Of a stretch of 19,048 bases of DNA, positions 6,795-15,721 are shown one piece after another. The DNA comes from Flavihumibacter sp. (GTDB taxonomy: Bacteria; Bacteroidota; Bacteroidia; Chitinophagales; Chitinophagaceae). The notes under the pieces were generated by a model. It searched no databases. It saw only the letters and a program-made list of their open reading frames with translations, and was not told the DNA's origin. The position numbers and the translations under genes were made by a program. The DNA lies in NCBI GenBank assembly GCA_025455285.1, contig JALOMU010000001.1, forward strand, positions 1 through 19,048, read 5' to 3'. The stretch's first letter is position 1, and each line of letters starts with the position of its first letter.

Positions 6795-7817
6795 TTGAAA
6801 TTAACTGAATCTGAAAAATATTTTTTCGAAGTCTATTACCCACATGAATTTCATCACGGAGGGGTAGGAAACAAGGATATTGAATCTATCTTAAAAAAGG
6901 ATGGGTATATTCCAATCCGACTACCCGAAAGGTTTAAACCTATTAATTTCATGATTCGTTTAATCGCGATGGCATCATGGGTGTGGAAGATTAAGTCTAA
7001 TTCACTGGTCGCTTTTCAATTTCCAGTTTATCCGCGCATGTTTAGGATACTGCTGTACTTACTGGCCAAAAAGAAAGTAAATCTACTAGTAATTCTTTCT
7101 GATATTGATGGACTTAAAACAGACAATCAGCAATTACTGAAAAAAGAACTTAAATTATTAAAACTATGCACTCATTTTGTTGTTCATGGTGGTACTATGG
7201 AGAGATGGTTGCTGGAAAATCTTTCTGAAGCCAGAACGGCAAAAATTGCACGGCTTGGACCCTTCGATTTCCTGGCTACACCATACCAAGAGAATAGAGT
7301 TCTCCAACCATCCATTTGCTTTGCAGGAAATTTGTCTAAAAGTGGTTTCCTTGTCCACCTTCCGCAGTCTGAATGCATTAACTACCATCTGTATGGAGAA
7401 GATCCACCAAAAGGCTGTTTGGATAACACCCGAATTCATTATCATGGAGTATATAATCCCTACGGACTTCCATCAGTTATCAATGGAAGTTTCGGGTTAA
7501 TTTGGGATGGAGAAGGTGCAAATGGACCATCTGGCGCCATAGGCAATTATCAGCAATATATATTCCCCCATAAACTATCCCTTTATATCCTCGCTGGAAT
7601 GCCGGTAATTGGCCCCGATTTTGGTGGATCAGCTGAATTTATCAGGTCAATGGGAATAGGGTGGTTGATTAATAGTTTGGAAGAACTCCCGGAGTTGCTT
7701 CCCTCCATCGACGAAATATCCTATCAACACGTTAGAAAAAATATCCTTTCGCTTCAGCAGGAAATCTATAGAGGTGAACACCTCACTGGAGCGATTAATA
7801 AGCTTATCAGGACTTAA
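6795..7817 (+). CDS. Gtf3/galactofuranosyltransferase-like glycosyltransferase
   Basis: This 340-residue protein resembles the Gtf3/WbbI/WefE family, which includes beta-1,6-galactofuranosyltransferases. Visible features are the N-terminal GNKDIESILKKDGY, the linker SICFAGNLSKSGFL, NGSFGLIWDGEG, and the donor-side NPHKLSLYLAAG-type segment here read as FPHKLSLYILAGMPVIG. The sugar transferred is not certain. The start is unusual: an in-frame TAA at 6786-6788 blocks any extension, and the first ATG comes only at residue 52. TTG at 6795 is therefore the only standard start that keeps the conserved N-terminus. The gene is head to head with another glycosyltransferase, and its end overlaps the convergent acyl-CoA-binding protein gene by 11 nt. 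Confidence 0.82.
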   Translation: MKLTESEKYFFEVYYPHEFHHGGVGNKDIESILKKDGYIPIRLPERFKPINFMIRLIAMASWVWKIKSNSLVAFQFPVYPRMFRILLYLLAKKKVNLLVILSDIDGLKTDNQQLLKKELKLLKLCTHFVVHGGTMERWLLENLSEARTAKIARLGPFDFLATPYQENRVLQPSICFAGNLSKSGFLVHLPQSECINYHLYGEDPPKGCLDNTRIHYHGVYNPYGLPSVINGSFGLIWDGEGANGPSGAIGNYQQYIFPHKLSLYILAGMPVIGPDFGGSAEFIRSMGIGWLINSLEELPELLPSIDEISYQHVRKNILSLQQEIYRGEHLTGAINKLIRT

Positions 7818-8073
7818 GTTTTCGAACAAGCTCAATATACTCACGCTGGGCATCTTCCTTTGATTTTCCCTGTAGAGATGACCATGCTTCATATTTTGCT
7901 TTTGCAACAAAATCAAACATATTGGGAGCATCTCCATTCACATCGCCTTCGGTTGCTTGTTTATACAGAGAATATAATTGAAGCAGGGTTTCATTACTCG
8001 GTCTTTCAGACAGATTCTTACTATCCGCAACGGCCTGTTCAAATTGTTGGGTAAGCTCCATATGTTGGGTCAA
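7807..8073 (-). CDS. Acyl-CoA-binding protein (ACBP family)
   Basis: This 88-residue four-helix protein has the length of animal and yeast ACBP (about 86-90). Key features are [26 protein letters not shown] and [14 protein letters not shown]. Residues matching the acyl-CoA ligands of bovine ACBP are present: Tyr34, Tyr37, Lys38, Lys60 and Tyr79, all offset by six. ACBP binds medium- to long-chain acyl-CoA in the cytosol and buffers or carries it. It is near-universal in eukaryotes and patchy in bacteria. ATG 8073 is used; ATG 8061 (residue 5) is possible. It is transcribed away from lepA, with 116 bp between them, and its 3' end overlaps the Gtf3-like gene by 11 nt. Confidence 0.95.
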   Translation of the reverse strand: MTQHMELTQQFEQAVADSKNLSERPSNETLLQLYSLYKQATEGDVNGDAPNMFDFVAKAKYEAWSSLQGKSKEDAQREYIELVRKLKS

Positions 8074-8160
8074 TTTTCAGCGAAACTAACCGATTTTTAT
8101 ACATCTCCAAATTGTTTGCCGAAAGCCTCTACCGAACGCTGGTATCTGCCTGCTTTTCGC

Positions 8161-8168
8161 TAATTTTG
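8161..8168 (+). promoter_or_regulatory. Candidate -7 element of lepA
   Basis: TAATTTTG is identical to the box before rpmE2 and fits TAnnTTTG. It ends 21 nt before the ATG at 8190, giving a leader of roughly 15 nt. No good TTTG is found 18-21 nt upstream. The box lies within the longer open frame that begins at 8112, which supports the shorter lepA start. Confidence 0.42.
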
Positions 8169-8189
8169 CCCCCTTATTCAGTTGAATAC

Positions 8190-9983
8190 ATGAAGAATAT
8201 CCGGAATTTTTGCATCATCGCGCATATTGACCACGGAAAGAGTACCCTGGCAGATCGTCTTTTACAATCCACCAATACCATCAGTGAACGGGATATGATG
8301 GACCAGGTATTGGATGATATGGACCTGGAAAGGGAAAAAGGGATCACAATCAAGAGCCACGCTATCCAGATCAACTATAAACATACTGATAATCAGGACT
8401 ATGTATTGAATCTGATTGACACTCCTGGTCATGTTGACTTCAGTTATGAAGTGAGTCGCGCACTTGCCGCATGTGAAGGAGCTTTGCTGTTGGTAGATGC
8501 TACCCAGGGAATCCAGGCACAAACCATCAGTAATCTGTACCTGGCCATTGAAAACGATCTCGAAATCATTCCTGTTATCAATAAAATTGATATGGATGGC
8601 GCCATGATCGAAGAGGTTAAAGATCAAATTGTGGAGTTAATCGGTTGCAAGCCGGAAGAGATTTTATTGGCCAGTGGCCGAACTGGACTGGGGGTGGATA
8701 AAGTGCTGGAAGCAATTGTAAAAAAGATCCCGGCTCCTAAGGGTGATCCGGAGGCCCCCTTACAGGCATTGATTTTTGACAGTGTTTTTAACAGCTTCCG
8801 CGGCATAATTGTGTATTACCGGATTCTGAATGGCACTATCCGCAAGGGCGATAAGGTTAAATTTGTTTCAACCAGCCAGGAATATTTCGCTGATGAAATC
8901 GGAATTCTGAAACTCAAAATGACCGAGCGAAAAGAAGTTTCCGCGGGAGATGTAGGTTATATCATTACAGGTATTAAAAATGCCAAAGAAGTTAAAGTGG
9001 GTGATACCATTACACTGGCGAATAACCCAACTCCAGAGCAAATCAGGGGGTTTGAAGAGGTTAAGCCTATGGTATTCGCCGGTATTTTCCCTGTAGAAAC
9101 AGACCAGTTTGAAGAACTGCGGGAGTGTATGGATAAACTTCAGCTTAATGATGCTGCCCTTACTTACGAACTGGAAACATCCCAGGCCCTTGGATTTGGT
9201 TTCCGTTGTGGATTCCTTGGGATGCTGCACATGGAGATTATCCAGGAGCGATTGGAAAGAGAGTTCAATCAAACAGTAATCACCACTGTACCAAACGTAA
9301 GTTTTATTGCATATACCAGTAAAGGAGAAAAGGTTATTGTCAACAACCCAACCGAAATGCCGGATCCAAGCCGGATCGACCGGATTGAGGAGCCCTTTAT
9401 TAAAGCACAGATCATTACCAAACCTGAGTATATAGGTAATATAATGACACTCTGCCTCGGCAAGAGAGGCATCCTGATCAATCAGAGTTACCTTACCCAG
9501 ACACGTGTGGAACTGATTTTTGAAATGCCGCTAACTGAGATCGTTTTTGATTTTTACGATAAGCTGAAAAGCCAGACAAGAGGTTACGCCTCCTTTGACT
9601 ATCATCCTATCGGCTACAGGGAAGCGGATATCGTAAAAATGGATATTCTGCTCAATGCCGAAAGAGTGGATGCGTTGAGTGCATTGATTCACCGGGGCAG
9701 AGCCAATGATTTCGGTCGCAAGCTTTGTGAAAAACTTAAAGAATTATTACCCCGCCAGCAATTTCTGATTGCGATTCAGGCTGCTATAGGAGCCAAAATT
9801 GTGGCGCGCGAAAATATCAGCGCAATGCGAAAAGATGTTACTGCCAAATGTTATGGTGGTGATATCAGCCGTAAACGTAAACTTCTGGAAAAGCAGAAAG
9901 AAGGTAAAAAACGGATGCGTCAAATCGGTGCAGTGGAAGTACCACAGGAAGCTTTCCTGGCTGTTCTTAAACTGGACGATTAA
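8190..9983 (+). CDS. lepA: Elongation factor 4 (ribosomal back-translocase LepA)
   Basis: LepA is a translational GTPase that binds ribosomes and affects stalled or misassembled complexes. The protein has 597 residues, normal for the family. GTPase motifs are intact: G1 [10 protein letters not shown]3 DTPGH and G4 NKID. LepA-specific parts follow, including [20 protein letters not shown], and the C-terminal domain with [20 protein letters not shown]. The frame is open from 8112, but that adds 26 unrelated residues; [19 protein letters not shown] at 8190 matches the family start and lies just after the -7 box. It is divergent from the acyl-CoA-binding protein gene, and its stop overlaps the flippase stop by 4 nt. 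Confidence 0.98.
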   Translation: MKNIRNFCIIAHIDHGKSTLADRLLQSTNTISERDMMDQVLDDMDLEREKGITIKSHAIQINYKHTDNQDYVLNLIDTPGHVDFSYEVSRALAACEGALLLVDATQGIQAQTISNLYLAIENDLEIIPVINKIDMDGAMIEEVKDQIVELIGCKPEEILLASGRTGLGVDKVLEAIVKKIPAPKGDPEAPLQALIFDSVFNSFRGIIVYYRILNGTIRKGDKVKFVSTSQEYFADEIGILKLKMTERKEVSAGDVGYIITGIKNAKEVKVGDTITLANNPTPEQIRGFEEVKPMVFAGIFPVETDQFEELRECMDKLQLNDAALTYELETSQALGFGFRCGFLGMLHMEIIQERLEREFNQTVITTVPNVSFIAYTSKGEKVIVNNPTEMPDPSRIDRIEEPFIKAQIITKPEYIGNIMTLCLGKRGILINQSYLTQTRVELIFEMPLTEIVFDFYDKLKSQTRGYASFDYHPIGYREADIVKMDILLNAERVDALSALIHRGRANDFGRKLCEKLKELLPRQQFLIAIQAAIGAKIVARENISAMRKDVTAKCYGGDISRKRKLLEKQKEGKKRMRQIGAVEVPQEAFLAVLKLDD

Positions 9984-11437
9984 TCAGCCGGCCTTCCCCG
10001 ATTTATTCTTGCTTTCAATGCCATCCAACCCATCTTCCAGATACGGCTTTTAAATGCTGTTAGCTGGAGCAGAATATGTAGAGCCAGTGTGATACCTGTT
10101 CCTGCAATGATGTTTAGCAATGGAGAACTGACAAACTGATTCGTTAGTTTAAAAACTCCATATGTTATTGGAAAAACGAACAGCACTCCCGCAATTTCCA
10201 ACCATTGCTGTTTATTGATAAAAAAATAATTCCTGGAAAGATAAATACCCAAAATAAGTACCAGGGTTTCTGAAATGACTATGGCCCATGCAGCACCGGT
10301 ACTGAACCAGATCGGTATCAGAAAAAGGTTCAGTAAGAACGAAACAATGGTGGCAGCCAGGTAGATAAACAAAACCCATTTTTCCTTGTGATTTAATACC
10401 AGTACCTGTAGCACGAAAAAATCATGAAAAGGAACGACCAGCCATAATAGGGAGAAAATACGAAGCAAATGAATGGATGGTTGATATTCAACTCCTGAAA
10501 CAAAAAAAATGACAGCTTCAGCAAAAAAGAACAGAATGGCACCAATCGGATAACTCAGGTGAATGGTAGTGAGTAAGCTATCCGACTGTAGCCTTTTATC
10601 TACTGATGAGCGGAAAAGCTTAACAAAGAAAACAACAGAAGCACCAGAAAAAACATTAATTCCTATCCGTACAATTTTGGCAGCAACGGTATAGTACCCA
10701 AGTTCCTTCAGTTGTCCAATTCGGGCAAGGATAATCGTATCAAACGCAAAATACACTGACCCCAAAACACCCAACACAGCGAAAGGAGCAAGTGCTCTCA
10801 ATAGCTTTTTAAATAAGGCGTAGTCCCATTTCCAATAAGGTAACAGGTCTCGTATATTATAAACCGCAACGCTGGATATAAACAAATAATTACAAGCGGA
10901 AATGATGATATAATATATTAGATCTGATGGTTGTCTAACAAAAATTAAAGATGCACTTAGAACCAGCAAGCGCGCGATCAGGGTTCTCGTAAGTAATAAT
11001 TGAAAACGCTCCTGTGATTGAAAATACCAATCCATGTGTAACATGTATTGCAGCATAATAAAACCATATAAAAATGCAATGGTACCTGATCCAATAAATG
11101 CGGGTTTGAAAAATAAATAGATAGAATAACAAACAACACCCAAAAACGCCATTACCAGGTTAATAAGGATCAAATGCAATACGGAATTGGCTTCGCGGGC
11201 GTCTCCAATTGCTGTTTTACTTAGTAAACGCAATCCGTAGTACTGAACTCCAAAAGCGGAAAGAACCATTACTACTGACATCAGTGATTCATAAAAACCA
11301 ATAATTCCGTATCCCTCCGGACCGAGTGTTCGGGTCATGTAAGGGAAAAGAATCAGTGGAAAAAGAATATTAATAGCAGTATTGCTATACTGCAGCAGTA
11401 GTTGCCTGAACGGTATTTTGCTGTTATTGTCCGCCAC
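9980..11437 (-). CDS. Wzx-type polysaccharide flippase (MOP superfamily)
   Basis: This 485-residue inner-membrane protein is predicted to have about 14 transmembrane helices. The N-terminus [20 protein letters not shown] is the characteristic first-helix region of oligosaccharide flippases (RfbX/Wzx). Such proteins move undecaprenyl-linked glycan units across the membrane. The start is GTG at 11437 and overlaps the last 14 nt of the upstream gene; the next in-frame ATG would remove the conserved helix, so GTG is favoured. It is the last gene of the eight-gene minus-strand operon, which holds two glycosyltransferases, gmhA and a gmhB-like gene and so supplies a plausible substrate. The stop overlaps lepA by 4 nt with no terminator between them. 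Confidence 0.9.
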   Translation of the reverse strand: MADNNSKIPFRQLLLQYSNTAINILFPLILFPYMTRTLGPEGYGIIGFYESLMSVVMVLSAFGVQYYGLRLLSKTAIGDAREANSVLHLILINLVMAFLGVVCYSIYLFFKPAFIGSGTIAFLYGFIMLQYMLHMDWYFQSQERFQLLLTRTLIARLLVLSASLIFVRQPSDLIYYIIISACNYLFISSVAVYNIRDLLPYWKWDYALFKKLLRALAPFAVLGVLGSVYFAFDTIILARIGQLKELGYYTVAAKIVRIGINVFSGASVVFFVKLFRSSVDKRLQSDSLLTTIHLSYPIGAILFFFAEAVIFFVSGVEYQPSIHLLRIFSLLWLVVPFHDFFVLQVLVLNHKEKWVLFIYLAATIVSFLLNLFLIPIWFSTGAAWAIVISETLVLILGIYLSRNYFFINKQQWLEIAGVLFVFPITYGVFKLTNQFVSSPLLNIIAGTGITLALHILLQLTAFKSRIWKMGWMALKARINRGRPAD

Positions 11438-12455
11438 CCGGTTTCTTCGGTTTGGGTTTCTCTTTCTCGGCCGCTTTTTCTATGTTTTTCCTTGAGCGTT
11501 CTTCCAGCTTTTTTTCATTGATGGTGCCATCCTTATCCCGAATGGCATCCTCTGCAGGTGCATTACCTAACAATGGATCGATTCGTTTGAATTCATCAGG
11601 CACTTCGGTGAATACCTTGGGAACATGGACCCAAATCCCATTTTTCCATTGGAACCCCTCAAAATCACCGTCGGGAATATAGGTCTCTGGCCGATGGGGT
11701 TCCTGGGTTTCCGAGATCAGGTGATCGACAATTACCATATCCATTTCAGGATTGTAATTGAACGTGGTACTGGCTTCTTTTTTATACTCAATTACAAATC
11801 TGTTTAGTACCTGTTCAGCCTTGGCGGTATCGTGTTTTATTCTAAAAAATGGTCCGCCAAACCTGGGTTCACCAGTGGACTCATCAAAAGTCAGCACTTC
11901 CATCCATTTTCGATTACTGCCCACTGTGAACCCGTCAAAGCCAAGCAATGTATAGTAGTTTTTACCATTCCAGGTTTTCTGAATCACTTTGTAATATATG
12001 GCACCTATCCAGTTATTTCTGCTGCGAACAGAATCCAGTGGATTACTGGTGAACATGGAGGCATCAAAAAGTGGAAAAAGCCGGAGTGATCCATCTTTTG
12101 TCCGCATTTGAATCGCTCCTTTCTGATAATAGAAATATTCATCCTTTTTCAACTGCCAGGTGAAAATCCGGAAACTACTATCCGGCGCATACAATCTTGA
12201 AATGGTCTGAAGTGAGTCAAATGAATATTGAAAAGAATGTGGTATTCTCAATGCACGAACCAGCATGCGAACAAAAATGCTATCGCTTAGAAAACGTTTA
12301 CCCGGATACAGGGCATTGATCATACTATCTGCCTGAATGCGCAGACTATCTTCTCTTGACTGAAGTAGTTTCAGTTCGTTTTCAGAAAATGTACGTTGTG
12401 CGTTTAGCTGAACACTAACAAATGCCAATACAGCTATAAATATCAGTTTTTTCAT
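11424..12455 (-). CDS. Exported protein of unknown function
   Basis: I do not recognise a named family. The 343-residue protein starts with a clear signal peptide: MKK, a hydrophobic stretch LIFIAVLAFVSVQL, and a likely cut after LNA, so it is periplasmic or surface-located rather than a lipoprotein (no lipobox Cys). Residues 20-50 are helical with repeated Asp/Ser/Arg, followed by a mixed region rich in aromatic residues (FYYQKGAIQMRTKDGS, YYKVIQKTWNGKNYYTLLGF). The last 30 residues are strongly basic and lysine/proline-rich, ending in GGG-Q. It lies 20 nt after the gmhB-like gene and overlaps the flippase start by 14 nt, so it is probably co-translated with the flippase. A role in glycan export or assembly is inference from position only. 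Confidence 0.85.
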   Translation of the reverse strand: MKKLIFIAVLAFVSVQLNAQRTFSENELKLLQSREDSLRIQADSMINALYPGKRFLSDSIFVRMLVRALRIPHSFQYSFDSLQTISRLYAPDSSFRIFTWQLKKDEYFYYQKGAIQMRTKDGSLRLFPLFDASMFTSNPLDSVRSRNNWIGAIYYKVIQKTWNGKNYYTLLGFDGFTVGSNRKWMEVLTFDESTGEPRFGGPFFRIKHDTAKAEQVLNRFVIEYKKEASTTFNYNPEMDMVIVDHLISETQEPHRPETYIPDGDFEGFQWKNGIWVHVPKVFTEVPDEFKRIDPLLGNAPAEDAIRDKDGTINEKKLEERSRKNIEKAAEKEKPKPKKPGGGQ

Positions 12456-12475
12456 ATTTCTCAGACCCGTCTAAG

Positions 12476-13039
12476 TTACCATTTTAATGCCGGCTCCAGC
12501 AACTTCGCAAAATTTAACAGGTCCTTACACGCGAGGTCTACCGCAGGGTGGGGGAGCGGGAGATCCGGATGGGTCGTCTGTACATAAACTGTTTTCATAC
12601 CTGAATTCCTTCCGAAATACATATCACTCAGGTTATTTCCCACCATGACAGCCTTGTTAAAATCTATCTCTGGATACTTTTCCCGGGCCTGGTAAGCCAT
12701 TCCCGGCTGCGGCTTGCGATTGGGATGCTGATCATCCAGCGAACTGCAGTAAAATATGGCGTCAATAAAGCCGTCAACTTTTGTCAGCTCCTCCTGCATA
12801 TACCGGTGAATGTCTTGCAAATCTTCGACAGTCATCAGGCCTTTTTCAATCCCGCGCTGGTTGGTTACCAGGATGATCCTACCAAATAGCTGACGAAAAA
12901 TATGCATGGCTTCCGGTACGCCTTCGTAAAACTTAAATTCACCCGGGTTGTAGATGTAATCATTTACTTTCTCGTAATTAATTACACCATCCCGATCCAG
13001 AAACAGCGTCCAGGTTTTATCCGGCTTCAACCAATCCAT
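12476..13039 (-). CDS. GmhB-like HAD-IIIA phosphatase (heptose-1,7-bisphosphate phosphatase family)
   Basis: This 187-residue HAD phosphatase is related to GmhB and histidinol-phosphatase. Motif I is FLDRDGVIN (Asp15, Asp17), motif II is VTNQRG (Thr59, Asn60), and motif III Lys109 lies in NRKPQPGM. Two departures from classical GmhB are visible. The zinc-binding Cys/His cluster before RKP is mostly missing (only YCSSLDDQHPN), and motif IV reads VGNNLSD where VGDxxxD is usual. The frame extends to 13072, but ATG 13039 overlaps the gmhA stop as TGATG, a classic coupled start, and gives the family N-terminus (MDWLKPDKTWTLFLDRDG). The gmhA context supports a heptose role, though other sugar or histidinol phosphates remain possible. 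Confidence 0.82.
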   Translation of the reverse strand: MDWLKPDKTWTLFLDRDGVINYEKVNDYIYNPGEFKFYEGVPEAMHIFRQLFGRIILVTNQRGIEKGLMTVEDLQDIHRYMQEELTKVDGFIDAIFYCSSLDDQHPNRKPQPGMAYQAREKYPEIDFNKAVMVGNNLSDMYFGRNSGMKTVYVQTTHPDLPLPHPAVDLACKDLLNFAKLLEPALKW

Positions 13040-13614
13040 CAGGCGAAAAATTTTGCTTCTACTAATTGGCAAATGATATGTCCCACCATAATATGACTTT
13101 CCTGAATTCTGGGTGTGTCATCAGAAGGTACATTAAATAAAAGATCGCTTAATCCTGCCAGTTTTCCTCCCTTGCTTCCGGTAAATCCAATCGTGGTAAT
13201 GGAGTGTAGCCTTGCCGATTCAAACGCTTTTACAATATTGGGTGAATTGCCGGATGTAGATAACCCAATCAATACATCGCCTGGTTCAAGTATACCTTCA
13301 ACTATCCGTGCGTAAATTTCATCGTAGCCAAAATCGTTGGCAACAGCAGTGAGATAAGAAGTATTGCAATGCAATGCTTCTGCCGGAAGCGCTTTTCTGT
13401 TTTTATAAAAACGTCCACTGAATTCTGCAGCCAGGTGTTGAGCATCAGCAGCGCTGCCTCCATTACCACAGAAATAAATGCGCTTTCCCGATTGAAAAGC
13501 ATCAAGTATGTAATTTACCGCCTCCTCGATCCGTTGCAGAAACGCTTCATCCAATAAAATCGATTGCTTCACCTGGATCGAAGCTTCAATAGATTCGTGG
13601 ATTATATTTATCAT
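13039..13614 (-). CDS. gmhA: Sedoheptulose-7-phosphate isomerase (phosphoheptose isomerase)
   Basis: GmhA converts sedoheptulose-7-phosphate to D-glycero-D-manno-heptose-7-phosphate, the first step of nucleotide-heptose synthesis. The 191-residue length matches the family. The SIS domain is intact: FCGNGGSAADAQHLAAEFSG and GLSTSGNSPNI. The zinc/active-site residues correspond one-to-one with E. coli GmhA: His60, Glu64, Gln171 and His179. DiaA is the main alternative SIS relative, but it lacks this full set. The ATG lies 4 nt after the GT4 stop, and the stop shares a base with the start of the gmhB-like gene, so translation is coupled. The kinase and nucleotidyltransferase that would complete the pathway are not in the window. 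Confidence 0.93.
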   Translation of the reverse strand: MINIIHESIEASIQVKQSILLDEAFLQRIEEAVNYILDAFQSGKRIYFCGNGGSAADAQHLAAEFSGRFYKNRKALPAEALHCNTSYLTAVANDFGYDEIYARIVEGILEPGDVLIGLSTSGNSPNIVKAFESARLHSITTIGFTGSKGGKLAGLSDLLFNVPSDDTPRIQESHIMVGHIICQLVEAKFFA

Positions 13615-13618
13615 AGTA

Positions 13619-14755
13619 TCATTGTTTTATTCTGTAAAACAGCTGTAGCAACTGTTCAATAAATACGGGCCAGCTGAGTTCTTTTTTCTTCTCACGAATT
13701 TGCGCGCTAAACCTGTCTTCTCCAAATTCAAAAAACCGGTTGATTGCCTGGGCCAGTGAAGCTGGTTCCGGTTCAGCAAGGAGGCCGGTTACCTCATTCT
13801 CCACATAATCGGGCAATCCACCCACCTTTGTAACCACCATGGGTTTTTCAAAATGATAAGCCAGTGGCGTTACGCCGCTTTGTGTTGCATTTCGGTAGGG
13901 CTGAACTACCAGGTCTGCCGCACTGAAATAGTACCGAACCTGGTCAGACGGAATAAAATCGTCCATCAGCTTTACCTTCGTTTCAATTCCAAGTTCTTTA
14001 ATTAGTTTGTGGTAAGCAGCCGGATCTTCGTAGAATTCACCTGCCACCAGCAACAGAATATTTTGTTCTCGAATCAATGGCAAGGCTTTAAGGAGCAGGT
14101 CAAGTCCCTTATAGGCCCGGATGAATCCAAAGAAAAGAAGGACTTTACTTTCAGATGGAATGTTTAATCGTTTTCTTGCACTATCCTTCTCAACAGGGGA
14201 GCCAAAATTATCATACAACGGATGTCGAACCTGGAGAATAGGTTTGTCATCGACAAATGCCCGGAGATCCTGCTCCACTTTTTTACTCATGGTAATAAAA
14301 GCATCGCAGGCAGGCAGAAAATAGCGGGTAAAGAGTTGATCACCCAAACGTTTTTCATGCGGTTGCACATTATCTGTAAGCGCAATGATTTTTGTGGAAT
14401 GATTTTTACGAACCCTTCTTAACACAGTTCCAAATGCCGGCCCCATAAAAGGAAGCCAGTAGCGGACCAGCACGAGATCAGGCTTTTTCTTTCGGAGGTA
14501 TTCACCGGTGGTCCACCAATTAAGAGGATTCATGGAATGCAGCCGTTGCTCAATGGTAAGATCTGAAGGAGCTGCCTCTTCCGTTGTTTGCGATTTTCCC
14601 GGGAATAAAAATGCCGGATATTGCACGGTAAAGTTGAGAATTTCCACCCGATGCCCAGCTTCCTGCAGACCTCTGGCCAATCGTTCATTAAAGGTGGTAA
14701 TACCACCTCCCCTGAATGGATGCGCCGGTCCGAGTATGACAATGTGCAAGGCCAT
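13619..14755 (-). CDS. GT4-family glycosyltransferase
   Basis: This 378-residue GT-B glycosyltransferase shows the N-terminal glycine-rich acceptor loop HPFRGGGITTFNERLARGL. The C-terminal donor domain begins LLFFGFIRAYKGLDLLLKAL and includes LVAGEFYED, FSAADLVVQPYRNATQSGV and KPMVVTKVGGLPDYV. The usual first Glu of the GT4 E-x7-E motif is replaced by a Gln/Asn-containing stretch (YRNATQSGV), a pattern also seen in active relatives. It is cytosolic or peripheral to the membrane, without a signal peptide. It is 9 nt from the GT2 gene and 4 nt from gmhA, suggesting that it adds a sugar, perhaps heptose, to a lipid-linked glycan. Donor specificity is unknown. Confidence 0.9.
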   Translation of the reverse strand: MALHIVILGPAHPFRGGGITTFNERLARGLQEAGHRVEILNFTVQYPAFLFPGKSQTTEEAAPSDLTIEQRLHSMNPLNWWTTGEYLRKKKPDLVLVRYWLPFMGPAFGTVLRRVRKNHSTKIIALTDNVQPHEKRLGDQLFTRYFLPACDAFITMSKKVEQDLRAFVDDKPILQVRHPLYDNFGSPVEKDSARKRLNIPSESKVLLFFGFIRAYKGLDLLLKALPLIREQNILLLVAGEFYEDPAAYHKLIKELGIETKVKLMDDFIPSDQVRYYFSAADLVVQPYRNATQSGVTPLAYHFEKPMVVTKVGGLPDYVENEVTGLLAEPEPASLAQAINRFFEFGEDRFSAQIREKKKELSWPVFIEQLLQLFYRIKQ

Positions 14756-14764
14756 TTACGCCGA

Positions 14765-15712
14765 TTAATCCAATCCGATTTTTTCTTCTACCAGGTAATG
14801 GTTTCTACCGGGAGAGTTTCTGGAAATGAGTTCTCCCAGGAATCCGGCAAGAAACAATTGAGAGCCAATGATCATCGCCGTTAGTCCGATATAAAAAGCA
14901 GGCCGGTTACTCAGACTTACTTCCGGGTTCATGATTTTCGCAACCAGTAAATAAATAATGGAAACTAATCCGATTGCAAAACTCAGGCTACCCCAGGATC
15001 CAAAGAAATGCATAGGCCTTTTACCGTACTTGCCCACAAACGTGATAGAAGCAAGATCCAGGAAACCATTTATAAAGCGGCTGAGTCCAAATTTGGTAAC
15101 GCCGTATTTACGGGCACGGTGTTCTACTACTTTTTCTCCGATTTTCCGGAACCCCGACCATTTGGCGATAACAGGAATATAACGATGCATCTCGCCATAC
15201 ACTTCAATGCTTTTCACCACTTTTTTCCGGTAGGCTTTTAATCCACAATTGAAATCATGCAGGTAAATGCCAGAAACCTTTCGGGTGGCCGCATTAAATA
15301 ATTTGGAGGGCAGATTTTTAGTGAGTGTATTATCGTACCGGATTTTTTTCCAACCGCTCACCAGGTCATAATGCTCATTCAAAATCATGTTTCGCAGACC
15401 TGGAATTTCATCCGGAGAGTCCTGCAAATCCGCATCCATGGTGATGATCACATCGCCCTTTGCTGCTTTGAAGCCTTCGTTCAGCGCGGCCGATTTACCA
15501 TAATTACGTTGAAACTTGATGCCTTTGATATGTTCGGGATCTTCTTTCTGTAACCTTGTAATGATCTCCCAGGAACGATCTGTACTCCCATCATCTATAT
15601 ACAGGATTTCATAACTGAAACCATTTTCAATCATGACGCGTTTAATCCAGTCCGTTAGTTCCGGAAGGGACTCCTCTTCATTGAGTAAGGGTATCACAAT
15701 TGAAAGATCCAT
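14765..15712 (-). CDS. GT2-family, membrane-anchored glycosyltransferase (DPM1/GtrB-like)
   Basis: This 315-residue protein has a GT-A domain followed by two C-terminal transmembrane helices, the layout of polyprenyl-phosphate glycosyltransferases such as GtrB, ArnC and DPM1. Motifs are SIVIPLLNEEESLPELTDW, YIDDGSTDRSWE, and the metal-binding DADLQDSPDEIP. The helices are near residues 229-255 and 270-300. It most likely loads a sugar onto undecaprenyl phosphate at the inner face of the membrane for later transfer. ATG 15712 lies 9 nt after the DUF4199 gene and the stop lies 9 nt before the GT4 gene. The sugar cannot be deduced. Confidence 0.92.
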   Translation of the reverse strand: MDLSIVIPLLNEEESLPELTDWIKRVMIENGFSYEILYIDDGSTDRSWEIITRLQKEDPEHIKGIKFQRNYGKSAALNEGFKAAKGDVIITMDADLQDSPDEIPGLRNMILNEHYDLVSGWKKIRYDNTLTKNLPSKLFNAATRKVSGIYLHDFNCGLKAYRKKVVKSIEVYGEMHRYIPVIAKWSGFRKIGEKVVEHRARKYGVTKFGLSRFINGFLDLASITFVGKYGKRPMHFFGSWGSLSFAIGLVSIIYLLVAKIMNPEVSLSNRPAFYIGLTAMIIGSQLFLAGFLGELISRNSPGRNHYLVEEKIGLD

Positions 15713-15721
15713 GTAATATCT

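Noticed and set aside
8112..8189. N-terminal extension of LepA by 26 residues
   Set aside because: The extension contains the likely -7 element TAATTTTG and lacks similarity to LepA; the family start is at 8190.
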